Shown here one piece after another: positions 9,413-17,747 of a stretch of DNA of 64,000 bases. A program made the position numbers and the translations under genes. Every line of letters begins with the position of its first letter. Positions within the stretch are counted from its first letter, which is position 1. Under the pieces are notes generated by a model, which saw only the letters and a list, made by a program, of their open reading frames with translations, did no database searches and was not told where the DNA came from. Source of the DNA: Paenarthrobacter sp. (lineage in GTDB: Bacteria > Actinomycetota > Actinomycetes > Actinomycetales > Micrococcaceae); assembly GCA_031179305.1 (NCBI GenBank), contig JAPSHX010000007.1, forward strand, positions 92,682 to 156,681, in the 5' to 3' direction.

Positions 9413-9988
9413 GTGAAGCTCTTTGGAACTCCTCAATCGCGAGGGTTTACCCTGCTCGCAGTCAGTGTCGCTTTGGCGGCCTCAGCTTGCACCCCATCAC
9501 CCGGCGGTACGGCTGCGCCGTCCGCCACAAGCTCTTCCTCACCATCGTCGGCCACGCCTACTCCGTCATCATCTGATTCCGGAACCACGGCCTCGCCTGA
9601 AACCACCTCATTCACGGAGACCCCCGCACCGGTACCGGACGCCACTGCAACGGTGAACGCACTTGTTCCAGGTTTCCCTGAGCAACTCATTCCGGTCATG
9701 CCCAAGACCTCCGTCCGCTCCAGCAGCGTGGACAAGAGCGCGGAAGTCGCCACGGTGGCTCTTGTCGGCACGATCAAAGCCCCACCGGAAGGTGTTGTGG
9801 ACTACTACAAGGCCTCAATGGAGGCGCAGGGCTTTAAACTTGTCCCCGGCCCGTCCGATGTCGGCAATGTCACGTCCCTGGACTTCATCCGTGGTGACGG
9901 CGAGACGGTGAACGTTTCGGTCAGGCAAAAAGAAGGCGTCTCGACATTCACAATCGGTGCCAACGTGGAGGCCGGGTCCGTCAAGTGA
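9413..9988 (+). CDS. Putative lipoprotein of unknown function
   Basis: 191 residues from GTG 9413, with GGAAGGA seven bases upstream. Signal peptide with lipobox LAASAC (lipidated Cys26), then a Ser/Thr/Pro-rich linker to ~75 and a folded C-terminal domain (~85-191; VALVGTIKAPPEGVVDYYKASMEAQGFKLV) of the small alpha/beta type seen in exported proteins that bind or present substrates at the membrane. I do not recognise a named family. Its stop overlaps the GTG of the polyprenyl synthase gene, so the two form an operon and are translated together. Confidence 0.8.
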   Translation: MKLFGTPQSRGFTLLAVSVALAASACTPSPGGTAAPSATSSSSPSSATPTPSSSDSGTTASPETTSFTETPAPVPDATATVNALVPGFPEQLIPVMPKTSVRSSSVDKSAEVATVALVGTIKAPPEGVVDYYKASMEAQGFKLVPGPSDVGNVTSLDFIRGDGETVNVSVRQKEGVSTFTIGANVEAGSVK

Positions 9989-11079
9989 CGGTAACTTCCC
10001 ACGTCACCTCGGAGCAGACACAGTTCATTAGCGATGTTGCCGGGAAGCTGAGCGGCTTCATGTCGGAGCAGCGGGACCTTATGGCCTCGGTTTCTCCCGA
10101 TGTCGAACCGCTTATTGGATCCATTTCGAATCTGGTCACCGGCGGAAAACGTCTCCGGGCCCTGATGTGTTACTGGGGCTGGAGGGGCGCCGGCGGCGCC
10201 GCGGACGATCCGGGCATCGTCACGGCCGGGTGCGCCCTGGAGCTTTTCCAGGCGGCGGCCCTGATCCACGACGACATCATCGATCGATCCGACACCCGCC
10301 GCGGCGGCCCAAGCGTGCATAAGCGGTTCAGCCAGCTCCATGAAATGAATGGCTGGGCGCTGGACAGCGGGCGCTTCGGCGATGCGGCGGCTATCCTGAC
10401 CGGCGACCTTTGCCTTTCCTTCAGTGAGGAGTCCTTCACGGAAATCGGCCCCCGGGCAGCAGCGGGAACTCCTGCACGACGGATCTTCAACAAGATGCGT
10501 GCAGAAGTCATGGCAGGTCAGTACCTCGACATCCTTGAAGAGGTAGCCGGCCCCGTACGTGACAAAGCCGGATCCGTAGAGCGGGCAAAATCCATCATCC
10601 GGTATAAGTCCGCAAAATACTCCACCGAACATCCGCTGGCGTTGGGCGGGGCGCTGGCCGGCGCTCCCTCCGGCTTGCTAAACGGTTACTCGGGATTTTC
10701 CTTGCCACTGGGTGAGGCTTTCCAAATGCGGGACGACGTCCTGGGCGTCTTTGGCGATCCCGAGACGACCGGCAAGCCCGCTGGAGACGACCTCCGGGAA
10801 GGCAAACGCACTGTTTTGGTTGGTTTTGCCATCAACCAGGCGCTGCCGAGCGAAGCGGACTTCCTTGACCGCATGCTCGGCAAGCCCGACCTCGGCGAGG
10901 ACGACGTTGCAGAAATACGGCGCGTCATGGTTGAGTGCGGCGCCTTGGAGGCCACGGAGTCGCTGATCGCAGAGCTAAGCAATAGGGCCTTCGAAGCGCT
11001 GGAACGCCTGCCACTCGAGGACGTGCCGCTGGTGGCGTTGCGCCAACTGGCCGAAGCCGCTGTCAGCCGGGCTGCCTGA
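9985..11079 (+). CDS. idsA: Polyprenyl diphosphate synthase (IdsA-like)
   Basis: 364-residue trans-isoprenyl diphosphate synthase. First aspartate-rich motif DDIID at 96-100 followed by RSDTRRGGPS; second motif region RDDVLGVFGD at ~249-258, then KPAGDDLREGKRT. It condenses isopentenyl diphosphate onto an allylic primer to give C15-C20 or longer chains (carotenoid, quinone or lipid carrier precursors); chain length cannot be read with certainty. GTG start at 9985 overlaps the lipoprotein stop. In Mycobacterium idsA2 (Rv2173) also lies two genes from Rv2175c, so the context is conserved. Confidence 0.9.
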   Translation: MTVTSHVTSEQTQFISDVAGKLSGFMSEQRDLMASVSPDVEPLIGSISNLVTGGKRLRALMCYWGWRGAGGAADDPGIVTAGCALELFQAAALIHDDIIDRSDTRRGGPSVHKRFSQLHEMNGWALDSGRFGDAAAILTGDLCLSFSEESFTEIGPRAAAGTPARRIFNKMRAEVMAGQYLDILEEVAGPVRDKAGSVERAKSIIRYKSAKYSTEHPLALGGALAGAPSGLLNGYSGFSLPLGEAFQMRDDVLGVFGDPETTGKPAGDDLREGKRTVLVGFAINQALPSEADFLDRMLGKPDLGEDDVAEIRRVMVECGALEATESLIAELSNRAFEALERLPLEDVPLVALRQLAEAAVSRAA

Positions 11080-11142
11080 CCCGAAGGCTCCCATAAGCAG
11101 CACACCCTTTGGACCCTACTAATCCGGCCAGCACAAATGCTG

Positions 11143-11180
11143 GGACGACGGCGGTGATTCACCGCCGTCGTCCGCGTTTT
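11143..11180 (+). terminator. Strong hairpin terminator between idsA and the Rv2175c-like gene
   Basis: GGACGACGGCGGTGA pairs with TCACCGCCGTCGTCC (11143-11157 / 11159-11173), followed on the plus strand by CGCGTTTT. It lies between convergent genes and may serve both. Confidence 0.8.
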
Positions 11181-11205
11181 CCGGCCTCCCGTTCAGGAGG
11201 CGCTG

Positions 11206-11559
11206 TTACCAGGCCAGTGACTGGGCGCGGCGCCTGATCTCTGTCTTACGCCCCTCTCGCAGGGCGTCAATGGGACGCCCCCGCAATGACTCGTCGGGGG
11301 TGAACAGCCAGATGATCAGTTCTTCGTCGTTGTAACCAGCGTCGCTGAGAACCGCAACGGTTCCCTTCAGGCTGTCTACAACATGCCCGTCCTGGATAAA
11401 GAGGGCAGGGATTGAGCGGATATTCCGTTCTCCCCGCCGGATGGCGACAAGCGCACGCTCATCCAGAAGTCCGTGGACTTTGGTGATGGAAACTTCCAAC
11501 AGTTCGGCGACATCCGGCAGCGGCAGCCAGTCGGAAACAAGGCTTTCTACATTACTCAC
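11206..11559 (-). CDS. Rv2175c-family winged-helix DNA-binding protein
   Basis: 117 residues. N-terminal helix-turn-helix (WLPLPDVAELLEVSITKVHGLLDERAL, ~11-37) and conserved C-terminal half (GYNDEELIIWLFTPDESLRGRPIDALREGRKTEIRRRAQSLAW) match the Rv2175c family. In M. tuberculosis Rv2175c is a DNA-binding substrate of the neighbouring kinase PknL; here the kinase gene is two genes away with a cell wall hydrolase in between, so the same signalling link is likely. GTG start at 11559 without an obvious Shine-Dalgarno sequence. Confidence 0.88.
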   Translation of the reverse strand: MSNVESLVSDWLPLPDVAELLEVSITKVHGLLDERALVAIRRGERNIRSIPALFIQDGHVVDSLKGTVAVLSDAGYNDEELIIWLFTPDESLRGRPIDALREGRKTEIRRRAQSLAW

Positions 11560-11704
11560 GGATCAAGGTTGCCACGCCGCCCCGCCCGGCGCATAGCCGG
11601 AGTCCACGCCGATACCTCCGGACCACTGTGCAGTCCCAATTTCCGGCCATCTCAATTGTGGCTATTTGTCCGGTTTGACAGGAATTGTTGTGCTCATCGA
11701 CTAA

Positions 11705-11721
11705 GTGTGAGAGATTCACAC
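11705..11721. promoter_or_regulatory. Inverted repeat upstream of the LysM/lytic transglycosylase gene
   Basis: GTGTGA-N5-TCACAC, a perfect 6-base dyad. It resembles a CRP/GlxR site (TGTGA-N6-TCACA), but the spacer is 5, not 6, so the protein that binds is uncertain. It lies about 100 bases before the start codon and 21 bases before the 9-bp repeat array. Confidence 0.35.
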
Positions 11722-11741
11722 TGATCACATTTGCATCATTG

Positions 11742-11786
11742 ATAACATCAACAACATTGGTAACACTGACAACAGCGCTAACAATC
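11742..11786 (+). promoter_or_regulatory. Five tandem 9-bp repeats, candidate MtrA binding array
   Basis: Five uninterrupted 9-mers: ATAACATCA, ACAACATTG, GTAACACTG, ACAACAGCG, CTAACAATC. Each fits NNAACANNN. MtrA, the essential actinobacterial response regulator, binds direct repeats of a loose 9-base motif with a (T)AACA/CACA core and controls peptidoglycan hydrolase genes. The array ends 31 bases before the start codon of a LysM hydrolase, which is the expected kind of target. The repeat is seen; the binding protein is inferred. Confidence 0.5.
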
Positions 11787-11817
11787 CCCCCAGCTGTTTG
11801 AGATGAGGACACATTTC

Positions 11818-13161
11818 ATGACGACGCCCCGCTCGCCGAAACGAACCATGAGCATGCCGGTCATCGCGGCAACCACGGCTGCGCTTCCCGCCGTGGTTTT
11901 GTCCTCGCTTGCCCTGGCCCAACCGTCAGTGGCAACACCGGCACCTCAGCCTCGAAAGATTCCGGCTACGCTCGCTGCGGCCATGAAAGCGCAGGCAGTC
12001 AACGTGGGCTCCGTCATTCCCGCACAGGCCGTTGCAAGCACCATCCCTGCAGCCCTGCGCCCGATGGCTCCGTCCGTACCGGACACTTACACGATCGTGC
12101 GCGGCGATACGATCAGCGCCATCGCGCGCCGCTTTAATTTGGACACGACGGCCGTTCTCCAGCTGAACAAGCTCTCCGCCACCACGCTCATCTACCCGGG
12201 TCAGACCATCAAGCTCAAGGGCACAGCCACGGCTGCGCCCGCGCAGCCTGCCCCAACCGCCCCCAGTGTGCCCAGCACCCAGGGCAGCGCCACCGTCTAC
12301 ACCGTGGTCGCCGGAGACACTCTGGGTGGCATCGCAGCCAAACACGGCGTTCCGCTGTCCAGCATCTTCAGCTGGAACGGGCTCAACGGAAGCTCCATCA
12401 TTTATCCCGGGCAGAAGATCAAGGTCAGTGGCGGATCCGCACCTTCAGCGCCTGCAGCACCAGCGCCGGCACCTGCACCCGCCCCGCTGGCCGGCACAGG
12501 TTCCTACACCATCAAAGCGGGCGACACCCTCAGTTCCATCGCGTCCCGCCACGGGGTTTCCCTGGCTGCTTTGATGGCCGCCAACAATAACGTGACAGCC
12601 ACCACCGTCATCTATCCGGGCCAGAAGCTCACCATCCCCGGCGCCGGCTTGCAGCCGGCCGGTGACACCAAGCCACTGGTGCCCAGCACTTTCCTGGGCT
12701 TCACCTACCCGCCGGCAGTTGTCAGCTCGGCCAACGAGAACAAGGCCTTGCTCAACGCCTCGCCTGTGCCCAGCCGTGCCGAAATGAAGAGCATCGTAGC
12801 TGACACGGCCCGGCGCATGGGCGTCAGTCCTTCCCTGGCTTTGGCCTTCGCCGAGCAAGAATCAGGATTTGACCAGCGGGCAGTGTCCCCCGCCAATGCA
12901 ATCGGCACAATGCAGGTTATTCCCTCGTCCGGTCAGTGGGCGTCCGACCTCGTGGGTCGCAAGCTCAACCTCCTGGACCCGTACGACAACGCCACCGCAG
13001 GTGTCGCTATCATCCGGACTCTCATTGCTACCAGCAAGGACTTGGACACCGCGATTGCCGGGTACTACCAAGGTCAGTACTCGGTCAGCAAGTACGGCAT
13101 GTACGACGACACCAAGCGTTACGTCGAATCGATCAAGGCCCGCCAGCGCACCTTTGGCTAG
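11818..13161 (+). CDS. Secreted LysM and lytic transglycosylase (SLT) cell wall hydrolase
   Basis: 447 residues. Start: the ATG at 11818 has GAGGA eight bases upstream, whereas the in-frame ATG at 11803 has none. Signal peptide (~10-40, ending near SLALAQPSVATP), then three LysM modules beginning YTIVRGDT (~91), YTVVAGDT (~160) and YTIKAGDT (~229), separated by Ala/Pro linkers, and a C-terminal goose-lysozyme/SLT-type domain (~320-440) with catalytic Glu348 in AEQESGFD and the AIGTMQVIP motif. It should bind and cleave glycan strands outside the cell, in growth or separation. Placed between the Rv2175c-like gene and the PASTA kinase; upstream 9-bp repeats suggest MtrA control. Confidence 0.9.
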   Translation: MTTPRSPKRTMSMPVIAATTAALPAVVLSSLALAQPSVATPAPQPRKIPATLAAAMKAQAVNVGSVIPAQAVASTIPAALRPMAPSVPDTYTIVRGDTISAIARRFNLDTTAVLQLNKLSATTLIYPGQTIKLKGTATAAPAQPAPTAPSVPSTQGSATVYTVVAGDTLGGIAAKHGVPLSSIFSWNGLNGSSIIYPGQKIKVSGGSAPSAPAAPAPAPAPAPLAGTGSYTIKAGDTLSSIASRHGVSLAALMAANNNVTATTVIYPGQKLTIPGAGLQPAGDTKPLVPSTFLGFTYPPAVVSSANENKALLNASPVPSRAEMKSIVADTARRMGVSPSLALAFAEQESGFDQRAVSPANAIGTMQVIPSSGQWASDLVGRKLNLLDPYDNATAGVAIIRTLIATSKDLDTAIAGYYQGQYSVSKYGMYDDTKRYVESIKARQRTFG

Positions 13162-13179
13162 GCCATCAACTGCACCTTT

Positions 13180-13216
13180 GAAGGGGCCCGGATCCGTTGT
13201 GGATTCGGGCCCCTTC
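13180..13216 (+). terminator. Hairpin after the LysM/SLT gene
   Basis: GAAGGGGCCCGGATCC pairs with GGATTCGGGCCCCTTC (one mismatch, 5-base loop). No long T run, but the stem is very stable; it lies 18 bases after the stop and 20 bases before the kinase start. Confidence 0.65.
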
Positions 13217-13236
13217 CCTGCCTCGTTTAGGATCGT

Positions 13237-15321
13237 ATGGTGCAAGAACCAACGCAGGACCACCTCATCGGGACAACCGTAGACGGCCGATACACGGTCC
13301 GCTCGCGCTTGGCGCGGGGCGGTATGTCCACTGTTTACCTGGCCACGGACCAGCGCTTGGAGCGCGACGTGGCCCTCAAAGTCCTGCACCCACATCTGGC
13401 TAACGATCCCATATTCCTTGAGCGGCTAAGCCGCGAAGCAAAGGCCGCCGCGAGCCTCTCGCACCCCCACATCGTCGGGGTACTCGACCAAGGCGAGGAT
13501 GGCCATATCGCCTACCTGGTGATGGAGTATGTCAAGGGGCATACCCTTCGTGACACCCTTAACGAACAGGGCGCCTTGCCGCCCCGCCTTGCCTTGGCCC
13601 TGATAGATCCCGTCATTGAGGGTCTGGCTGCCGCTCACCGCTCGGGTCTGATCCACCGTGACGTCAAGCCTGAGAACGTCCTCATTGCAGAAGACGGACG
13701 CATCAAAGTTGGTGACTTTGGACTGGCCAGGGCGATATCCGCCAACACCAGCACGGGTGCCCTGATCGGCACCGTGGCCTACTTGGCCCCCGAGCTGGTT
13801 CTCGGCCAGCCGGCCGATGCCCGCAGCGACATCTACTCGGCGGGCATCATGCTTTATGAGATGTTGACGGGCAAACAACCTTACGCAGGAGACTCCCCTA
13901 TCCAGGTTGCCTACCAGCACGTCAATGCTGTGGTGGGACGTCCTTCAGAGGCCGCTCCCGGCCTCGCCGGGGACCTGGATGAACTGGTGCAGTGGTGCAC
14001 GGCGGTAGATGCGGAAAACAGGCCTGTAGACGGTGCAGCTTTGCTGACCGAGCTCCGTCACATCCGCACTACACTGACGGACGAAGAACTGGACCGCAAG
14101 CAAGCGTCGTCCCGATTGCCCGACTCCCCCGCGCCCACCGCGGCTGCAACGGCACTTGGCGGGTCCGGTGTGCGAGGCGTTTCCGGTGAGAACCCCACAG
14201 AAGCCATTGCCTCCACGGCCTCGCCTACGGAAATGATCACGCACCAGAGCAACCCCACCACCATCATGGCCGCGGGTGTTCCAGTCAGGCCGCAAGCCGC
14301 AGCTGTTGGTCCGGGCAATGACCTGGACGTGCGCCAGCCCGGCAAGCGGGTGCTGAAGAGACTCGAACGGCAAGAGAGCAAAGACCGCGCACGAGCCGCC
14401 GCCACTCCTAGTCGCCCGCTACGTGAGGGCAACCCGCGCCGCCGCGGCATTATCTGGACCATCGTGATCGTCATCCTTGCAACGCTTGCCGCGTCGGCGG
14501 GTTGGTTCTTCGGGATGGGACCCGGATCGCCTGGAACCGTTCCGGACGTCAAGAACAAAACCGTGGCCGAGGCACAACAACTCCTCCGTACCGCCGGCTT
14601 CCAATCAGAACCGAAGGATGTTTTCGACGACGACATCCTTGCAGGGCTGGCCGTTGGGACTGAACCGGAGTCCGGCACGGAGGTCCGGAAATTCCAATCC
14701 ATCACGCTCTTCGTCTCCAAAGGCGCCCAGCTTTTCGCCCTGCCCGGACTGACCGGTGGCACCCTGGAAGAGGCAAAGATTGCCTTGAATTCCGCAGAAA
14801 TGGCCCTCGGTAACGTCACGCATGCCTTCGACGAAAAGGTTCCCGCCGGCGTCGTAATTTCCCAGGACCCTGCCAAGGGTACCGAGGTGAGGCACGGCAC
14901 CCCCGTGTCGCTGGTGGTCTCCAAGGGACCCCAACCCATTCCTGTTCCCGATGTGCGCGGATTGACTCAGGACGCAGCCGTCAAGGCTATTCAGGATGCC
15001 GGGCTTAAGGCAGTTATCGCTCCGGAGACGGTGAATGACAAGACGGTCCCCAACGGGGCTGTGGTTTCCCAGACACCGGCAAATGGAACCCTTGTCCGCG
15101 GCGAAGCGGTGACGCTCACCGTGTCCAAGGGGCCAAAGTTGGTGAAGGTGCCCAGCTTCATCGGCAAACAGGCCGATGAAGCTGAAAAGGAACTGAAAAG
15201 GCTCGGTTTCAAGGTAGAGGTCAACAAAATCCTGGGTGGCTTCTTCGGCACCGTCCGGGACCAGAACCCCGTCAATGCCGAGATACCGGAAGACTCAGTG
15301 GTCACCCTGACTGTTGTCTAG
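13237..15321 (+). CDS. Ser/Thr protein kinase with four PASTA domains
   Basis: 694 residues. Cytoplasmic Hanks-type kinase (~20-290): glycine loop LARGGMSTVY (25-34), ATP-binding Lys48, catalytic loop HRDVKPEN (140-147) and DFG at 160-162. A disordered juxtamembrane region, one membrane segment (~403-424) and four extracellular PASTA repeats (from ~435; VPDVKNKTVAEAQQLL, LPGLTGGTLEEAKIAL, VPDVRGLTQDAAVKAI, VPSFIGKQADEAEKEL). PASTA domains sense muropeptides or lipid II. Position (Rv2175c-like ... kinase ... aroG) is that of mycobacterial PknL, but PknL has no PASTA repeats, so this is a PknB-like sensor at the pknL locus. Start may be ATG 13237 or GTG 13240, which has the better AGGA spacing. 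Confidence 0.93.
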   Translation: MVQEPTQDHLIGTTVDGRYTVRSRLARGGMSTVYLATDQRLERDVALKVLHPHLANDPIFLERLSREAKAAASLSHPHIVGVLDQGEDGHIAYLVMEYVKGHTLRDTLNEQGALPPRLALALIDPVIEGLAAAHRSGLIHRDVKPENVLIAEDGRIKVGDFGLARAISANTSTGALIGTVAYLAPELVLGQPADARSDIYSAGIMLYEMLTGKQPYAGDSPIQVAYQHVNAVVGRPSEAAPGLAGDLDELVQWCTAVDAENRPVDGAALLTELRHIRTTLTDEELDRKQASSRLPDSPAPTAAATALGGSGVRGVSGENPTEAIASTASPTEMITHQSNPTTIMAAGVPVRPQAAAVGPGNDLDVRQPGKRVLKRLERQESKDRARAAATPSRPLREGNPRRRGIIWTIVIVILATLAASAGWFFGMGPGSPGTVPDVKNKTVAEAQQLLRTAGFQSEPKDVFDDDILAGLAVGTEPESGTEVRKFQSITLFVSKGAQLFALPGLTGGTLEEAKIALNSAEMALGNVTHAFDEKVPAGVVISQDPAKGTEVRHGTPVSLVVSKGPQPIPVPDVRGLTQDAAVKAIQDAGLKAVIAPETVNDKTVPNGAVVSQTPANGTLVRGEAVTLTVSKGPKLVKVPSFIGKQADEAEKELKRLGFKVEVNKILGGFFGTVRDQNPVNAEIPEDSVVTLTVV

Positions 15322-15335
15322 CCAAACCACAAAAA

Positions 15336-15365
15336 AGGCGCGGTCCGGGAATCCGGACCGCGCCT
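15336..15365. terminator. Bidirectional terminator between kinase gene and aroG
   Basis: AGGCGCGGTCCGG / CCGGACCGCGCCT, 13-base perfect stem with a GAAT loop, A-run on the left (AAAAAA) and ATTTGTG on the right. Serves both convergent genes. Confidence 0.88.
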
Positions 15366-15375
15366 ATTTGTGTCT

Positions 15376-16779
15376 CTATCTCTTGGATAGGGCTCCTGCC
15401 ACCAGGAACGCCATCTCAAGGGACTGCATGTGGTTCAGGCGGGGATCGCACACTGACTCGTAACGGTCCAGGAATGCGTCCTGGTCGATCGGGTCAGCGC
15501 CGCCCAAGCACTCGGCGACGTCGTCGCCGGTCATTTCAACGTGGAGTCCACCCGGTACCGTGCCCAGGGCGTGATGTACCTCGAAGAATCCACGCACTTC
15601 GTCAATGACGTCATCGAAGTTGCGCGTCTTGTAGCCGTTGGGAGACGTGACTGTGTTGCCGTGCATCGGGTCGGTCACCCACAGCACCTGCGCGCCGGAT
15701 GCAGTGACGCGTTCGACGACGGCCGGCAGCTTTTCACGGATGTTGCCGGCGCCCATCCGGGTGATGAACGTGAGACGGCCCGGTTCGCGGTTGGGGTCCA
15801 GTTTATCGATCAGGCGCAGGGCGTCATCGCCGCTGGTGGTGGGGCCAAGCTTGACACCGATGGGGTTCCGCACGCGTGACAGGAAATCCACGTGGGCGTG
15901 GTCCAGCTCGCGGGTCCGCTCCCCTATCCACAGGAAGTGCGCGGAGGTGTCGTAGGGAAGGCCGGTACGGGAATCGATGCGTGTCAGCGCGCGCTCATAG
16001 TCGAGCAGCAGTGCTTCGTGGCTGGCGAAGAACTCCACGCGCTTGAGTGCCTCGAAGTCGGCACCGCAGGAGTCCATGAAGCTGATGGCACGGTCGATGT
16101 CGCGCGCCAGCGATTCGTAGCGTGCGTGTGCCGGGTTCTCGGTGAACCCCTTGTTCCATTGGTGAACCAGGCGAAGATCCGCGAAGCCGCCTTGGGTAAA
16201 GGCGCGGATAAGGTTCAGCGTGGATGCAGACGTGTGGTACGCCTGAAGCATCCGGCTGGCGTCGTGTGCGCGGGATTCCGGCGTGAAGTCGTAGCCGTTG
16301 ACGATGTCGCCGCGGTATGCGGGAAGTGTCACGCCGTCGCGCGTCTCGTCGTTGGAGGAGCGCGGCTTCGCGAACTGGCCTGCCATCCGGCCCATCTTGA
16401 TGACGGGCATGGCAGCCCCATACGTGAGCACCACGGCCATCTGCAGGATCGTCTTGACCCGGGCGCTGATCTTGTCCGCGGTAGCTGCCTCAAAGGTTTC
16501 AGCGCAGTCACCACCCTGCAGGAGGAAGGCTTTGCCCTGGGCAGCCGCGGCAAGGCGCTCTCTCAGGACGTCCACTTCACCGGCGAACACCAGGGGCGGC
16601 ACCACCGAGAGCTCCTTGACGGAAGCCTTGAAGACTTCAGTGTTGGACCATGTTGGCTGCTGGGAAATCGGCAGGTCCCGCCAAGCATCGAGCCCGGGAT
16701 AGTTCGCTGCCCCGCTCTGGGCGGTACTGGCGAGAGGATCTGCTGCGGAGGGTGCGGTGTTCGCGGTTAGCTCAGTCAC
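15376..16779 (-). CDS. aroG: 3-deoxy-7-phosphoheptulonate synthase, class II (DAHP synthase)
   Basis: 467-residue plant/mycobacterial-type enzyme that condenses phosphoenolpyruvate and erythrose 4-phosphate, the entry step of the shikimate pathway. Diagnostic segments: PPLVFAGEVDVL, FLLQGGDCAETF (metal-binding Cys), PVIKMGRMAGQFAKPRS, WVTDPMHGNT and GLHVEMTGDDVAECLGG (metal ligands). GTG start at 16779, with AAGG directly adjacent, so the ribosome site is unusual. Convergent with the kinase gene, as in Mycobacterium (Rv2178c). The aromatic pathway gene tyrA is elsewhere in the window (36609-37715). Confidence 0.95.
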   Translation of the reverse strand: MTELTANTAPSAADPLASTAQSGAANYPGLDAWRDLPISQQPTWSNTEVFKASVKELSVVPPLVFAGEVDVLRERLAAAAQGKAFLLQGGDCAETFEAATADKISARVKTILQMAVVLTYGAAMPVIKMGRMAGQFAKPRSSNDETRDGVTLPAYRGDIVNGYDFTPESRAHDASRMLQAYHTSASTLNLIRAFTQGGFADLRLVHQWNKGFTENPAHARYESLARDIDRAISFMDSCGADFEALKRVEFFASHEALLLDYERALTRIDSRTGLPYDTSAHFLWIGERTRELDHAHVDFLSRVRNPIGVKLGPTTSGDDALRLIDKLDPNREPGRLTFITRMGAGNIREKLPAVVERVTASGAQVLWVTDPMHGNTVTSPNGYKTRNFDDVIDEVRGFFEVHHALGTVPGGLHVEMTGDDVAECLGGADPIDQDAFLDRYESVCDPRLNHMQSLEMAFLVAGALSKR

Positions 16780-16845
16780 CCTTCAAGAGTAGTAGCCCAC
16801 GGCAAGGTTGCGGGACTGCAGCCGTAACTGATGCCCCCGCCTACG

Positions 16846-17637
16846 TCACAGTTTCTCCGCTGATCCGTTCCCGTCGCTCCGGGGTTCATCCCTGTCCTCA
16901 GCAATGTCGGACGTGGCGTCTTCGGCAACCTCAATCTTATGGACCGGTTCCGGGCCTTTGCCGGCCAACTGGGCCTTGACCACCGCTGCGTACTCGTCCA
17001 CGTATTCCTGGCCGGAAAGCCGCATCAGTTCATACATGATTTCGTCGGTCACAGCCCTCTGGATCAGCCGGTCGTCTTCCATGCCGTAATAGCGGCTGAA
17101 GTCCAGAGGTTGCCCGAAAATAAGGCCGATCCGGCGGATGGTGGGCAGGCGTTTGCCGATGGGTTGGACCTTCTCCGTCCCGATCATTGCCACGGGCACC
17201 ACGGGAACACGTGTTTGCAGTGCCAGTTTGGCCACGCCCACTTTGCCACGGTAAAGCCGGGCATCGGGGCTACGGGTGCCCTCCGGATAGATCCCCAGAA
17301 GGCCGCCGGAGTTCAGGACGTCCTTGCCTGCCTGCAGCGACATTTCCGAGGCTGCGCCGCCTGAACGGTCCATCGGCAGCTGGTTGCTCAGTCTGAAAAA
17401 CAGCGCAGTGAGCCGTCCTTTGAGCCCCTTGCCTGTGAAGTACTCGGACTTAGCAAGGAAGATCACCGGACGATGAACCATCAGGGGCAGGAAGATGGAG
17501 TCCGAGAAGGACAAGTGGTTGGAGGCCAGGATGGCAGCTCCGCTGTCAGGGACGTTGTCCAGTCCCTTCACCCAGGGACGGAACAGGAGCTTGAGGATGG
17601 GACCGAGAAAGATCCTCTTCATGACCCAATAGAACAC
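16846..17637 (-). CDS. plsC: 1-acyl-sn-glycerol-3-phosphate acyltransferase (PlsC-like)
   Basis: 263 residues from GTG 17637, which has GAGAGGA five bases upstream; the frame is open further up but not conserved, and the ATG at 17622 lacks a ribosome site. Acyltransferase motifs NHLSFSD (HX4D block), FLAKSEYF, QLPMDRSGG and YPEGTRSP are all present. It makes phosphatidic acid from lysophosphatidic acid at the inner membrane. Corresponds to Rv2182c, also near aroG. It is divergent from two lipase-like genes, which hints at local lipid remodelling. A second PlsC-type protein lies at 35172-35906. Confidence 0.9.
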   Translation of the reverse strand: MFYWVMKRIFLGPILKLLFRPWVKGLDNVPDSGAAILASNHLSFSDSIFLPLMVHRPVIFLAKSEYFTGKGLKGRLTALFFRLSNQLPMDRSGGAASEMSLQAGKDVLNSGGLLGIYPEGTRSPDARLYRGKVGVAKLALQTRVPVVPVAMIGTEKVQPIGKRLPTIRRIGLIFGQPLDFSRYYGMEDDRLIQRAVTDEIMYELMRLSGQEYVDEYAAVVKAQLAGKGPEPVHKIEVAEDATSDIAEDRDEPRSDGNGSAEKL

Positions 17638-17747
17638 GGTTGTCCTCTCACGGCCGATTGGTTGGCATGCACCCGGGCTACCCGGCCGGCACTCAACAGC
17701 AACCCTACTCCAGTGAGAAATGTCAGGAACAGTGACACGATGGACAC

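Noticed and set aside
11560..11741. c-di-AMP (ydaO) riboswitch upstream of the LysM hydrolase
   Set aside because: These riboswitches often precede actinobacterial wall hydrolases, but none of the conserved core segments are seen and the region is AT-rich with short repeats instead.
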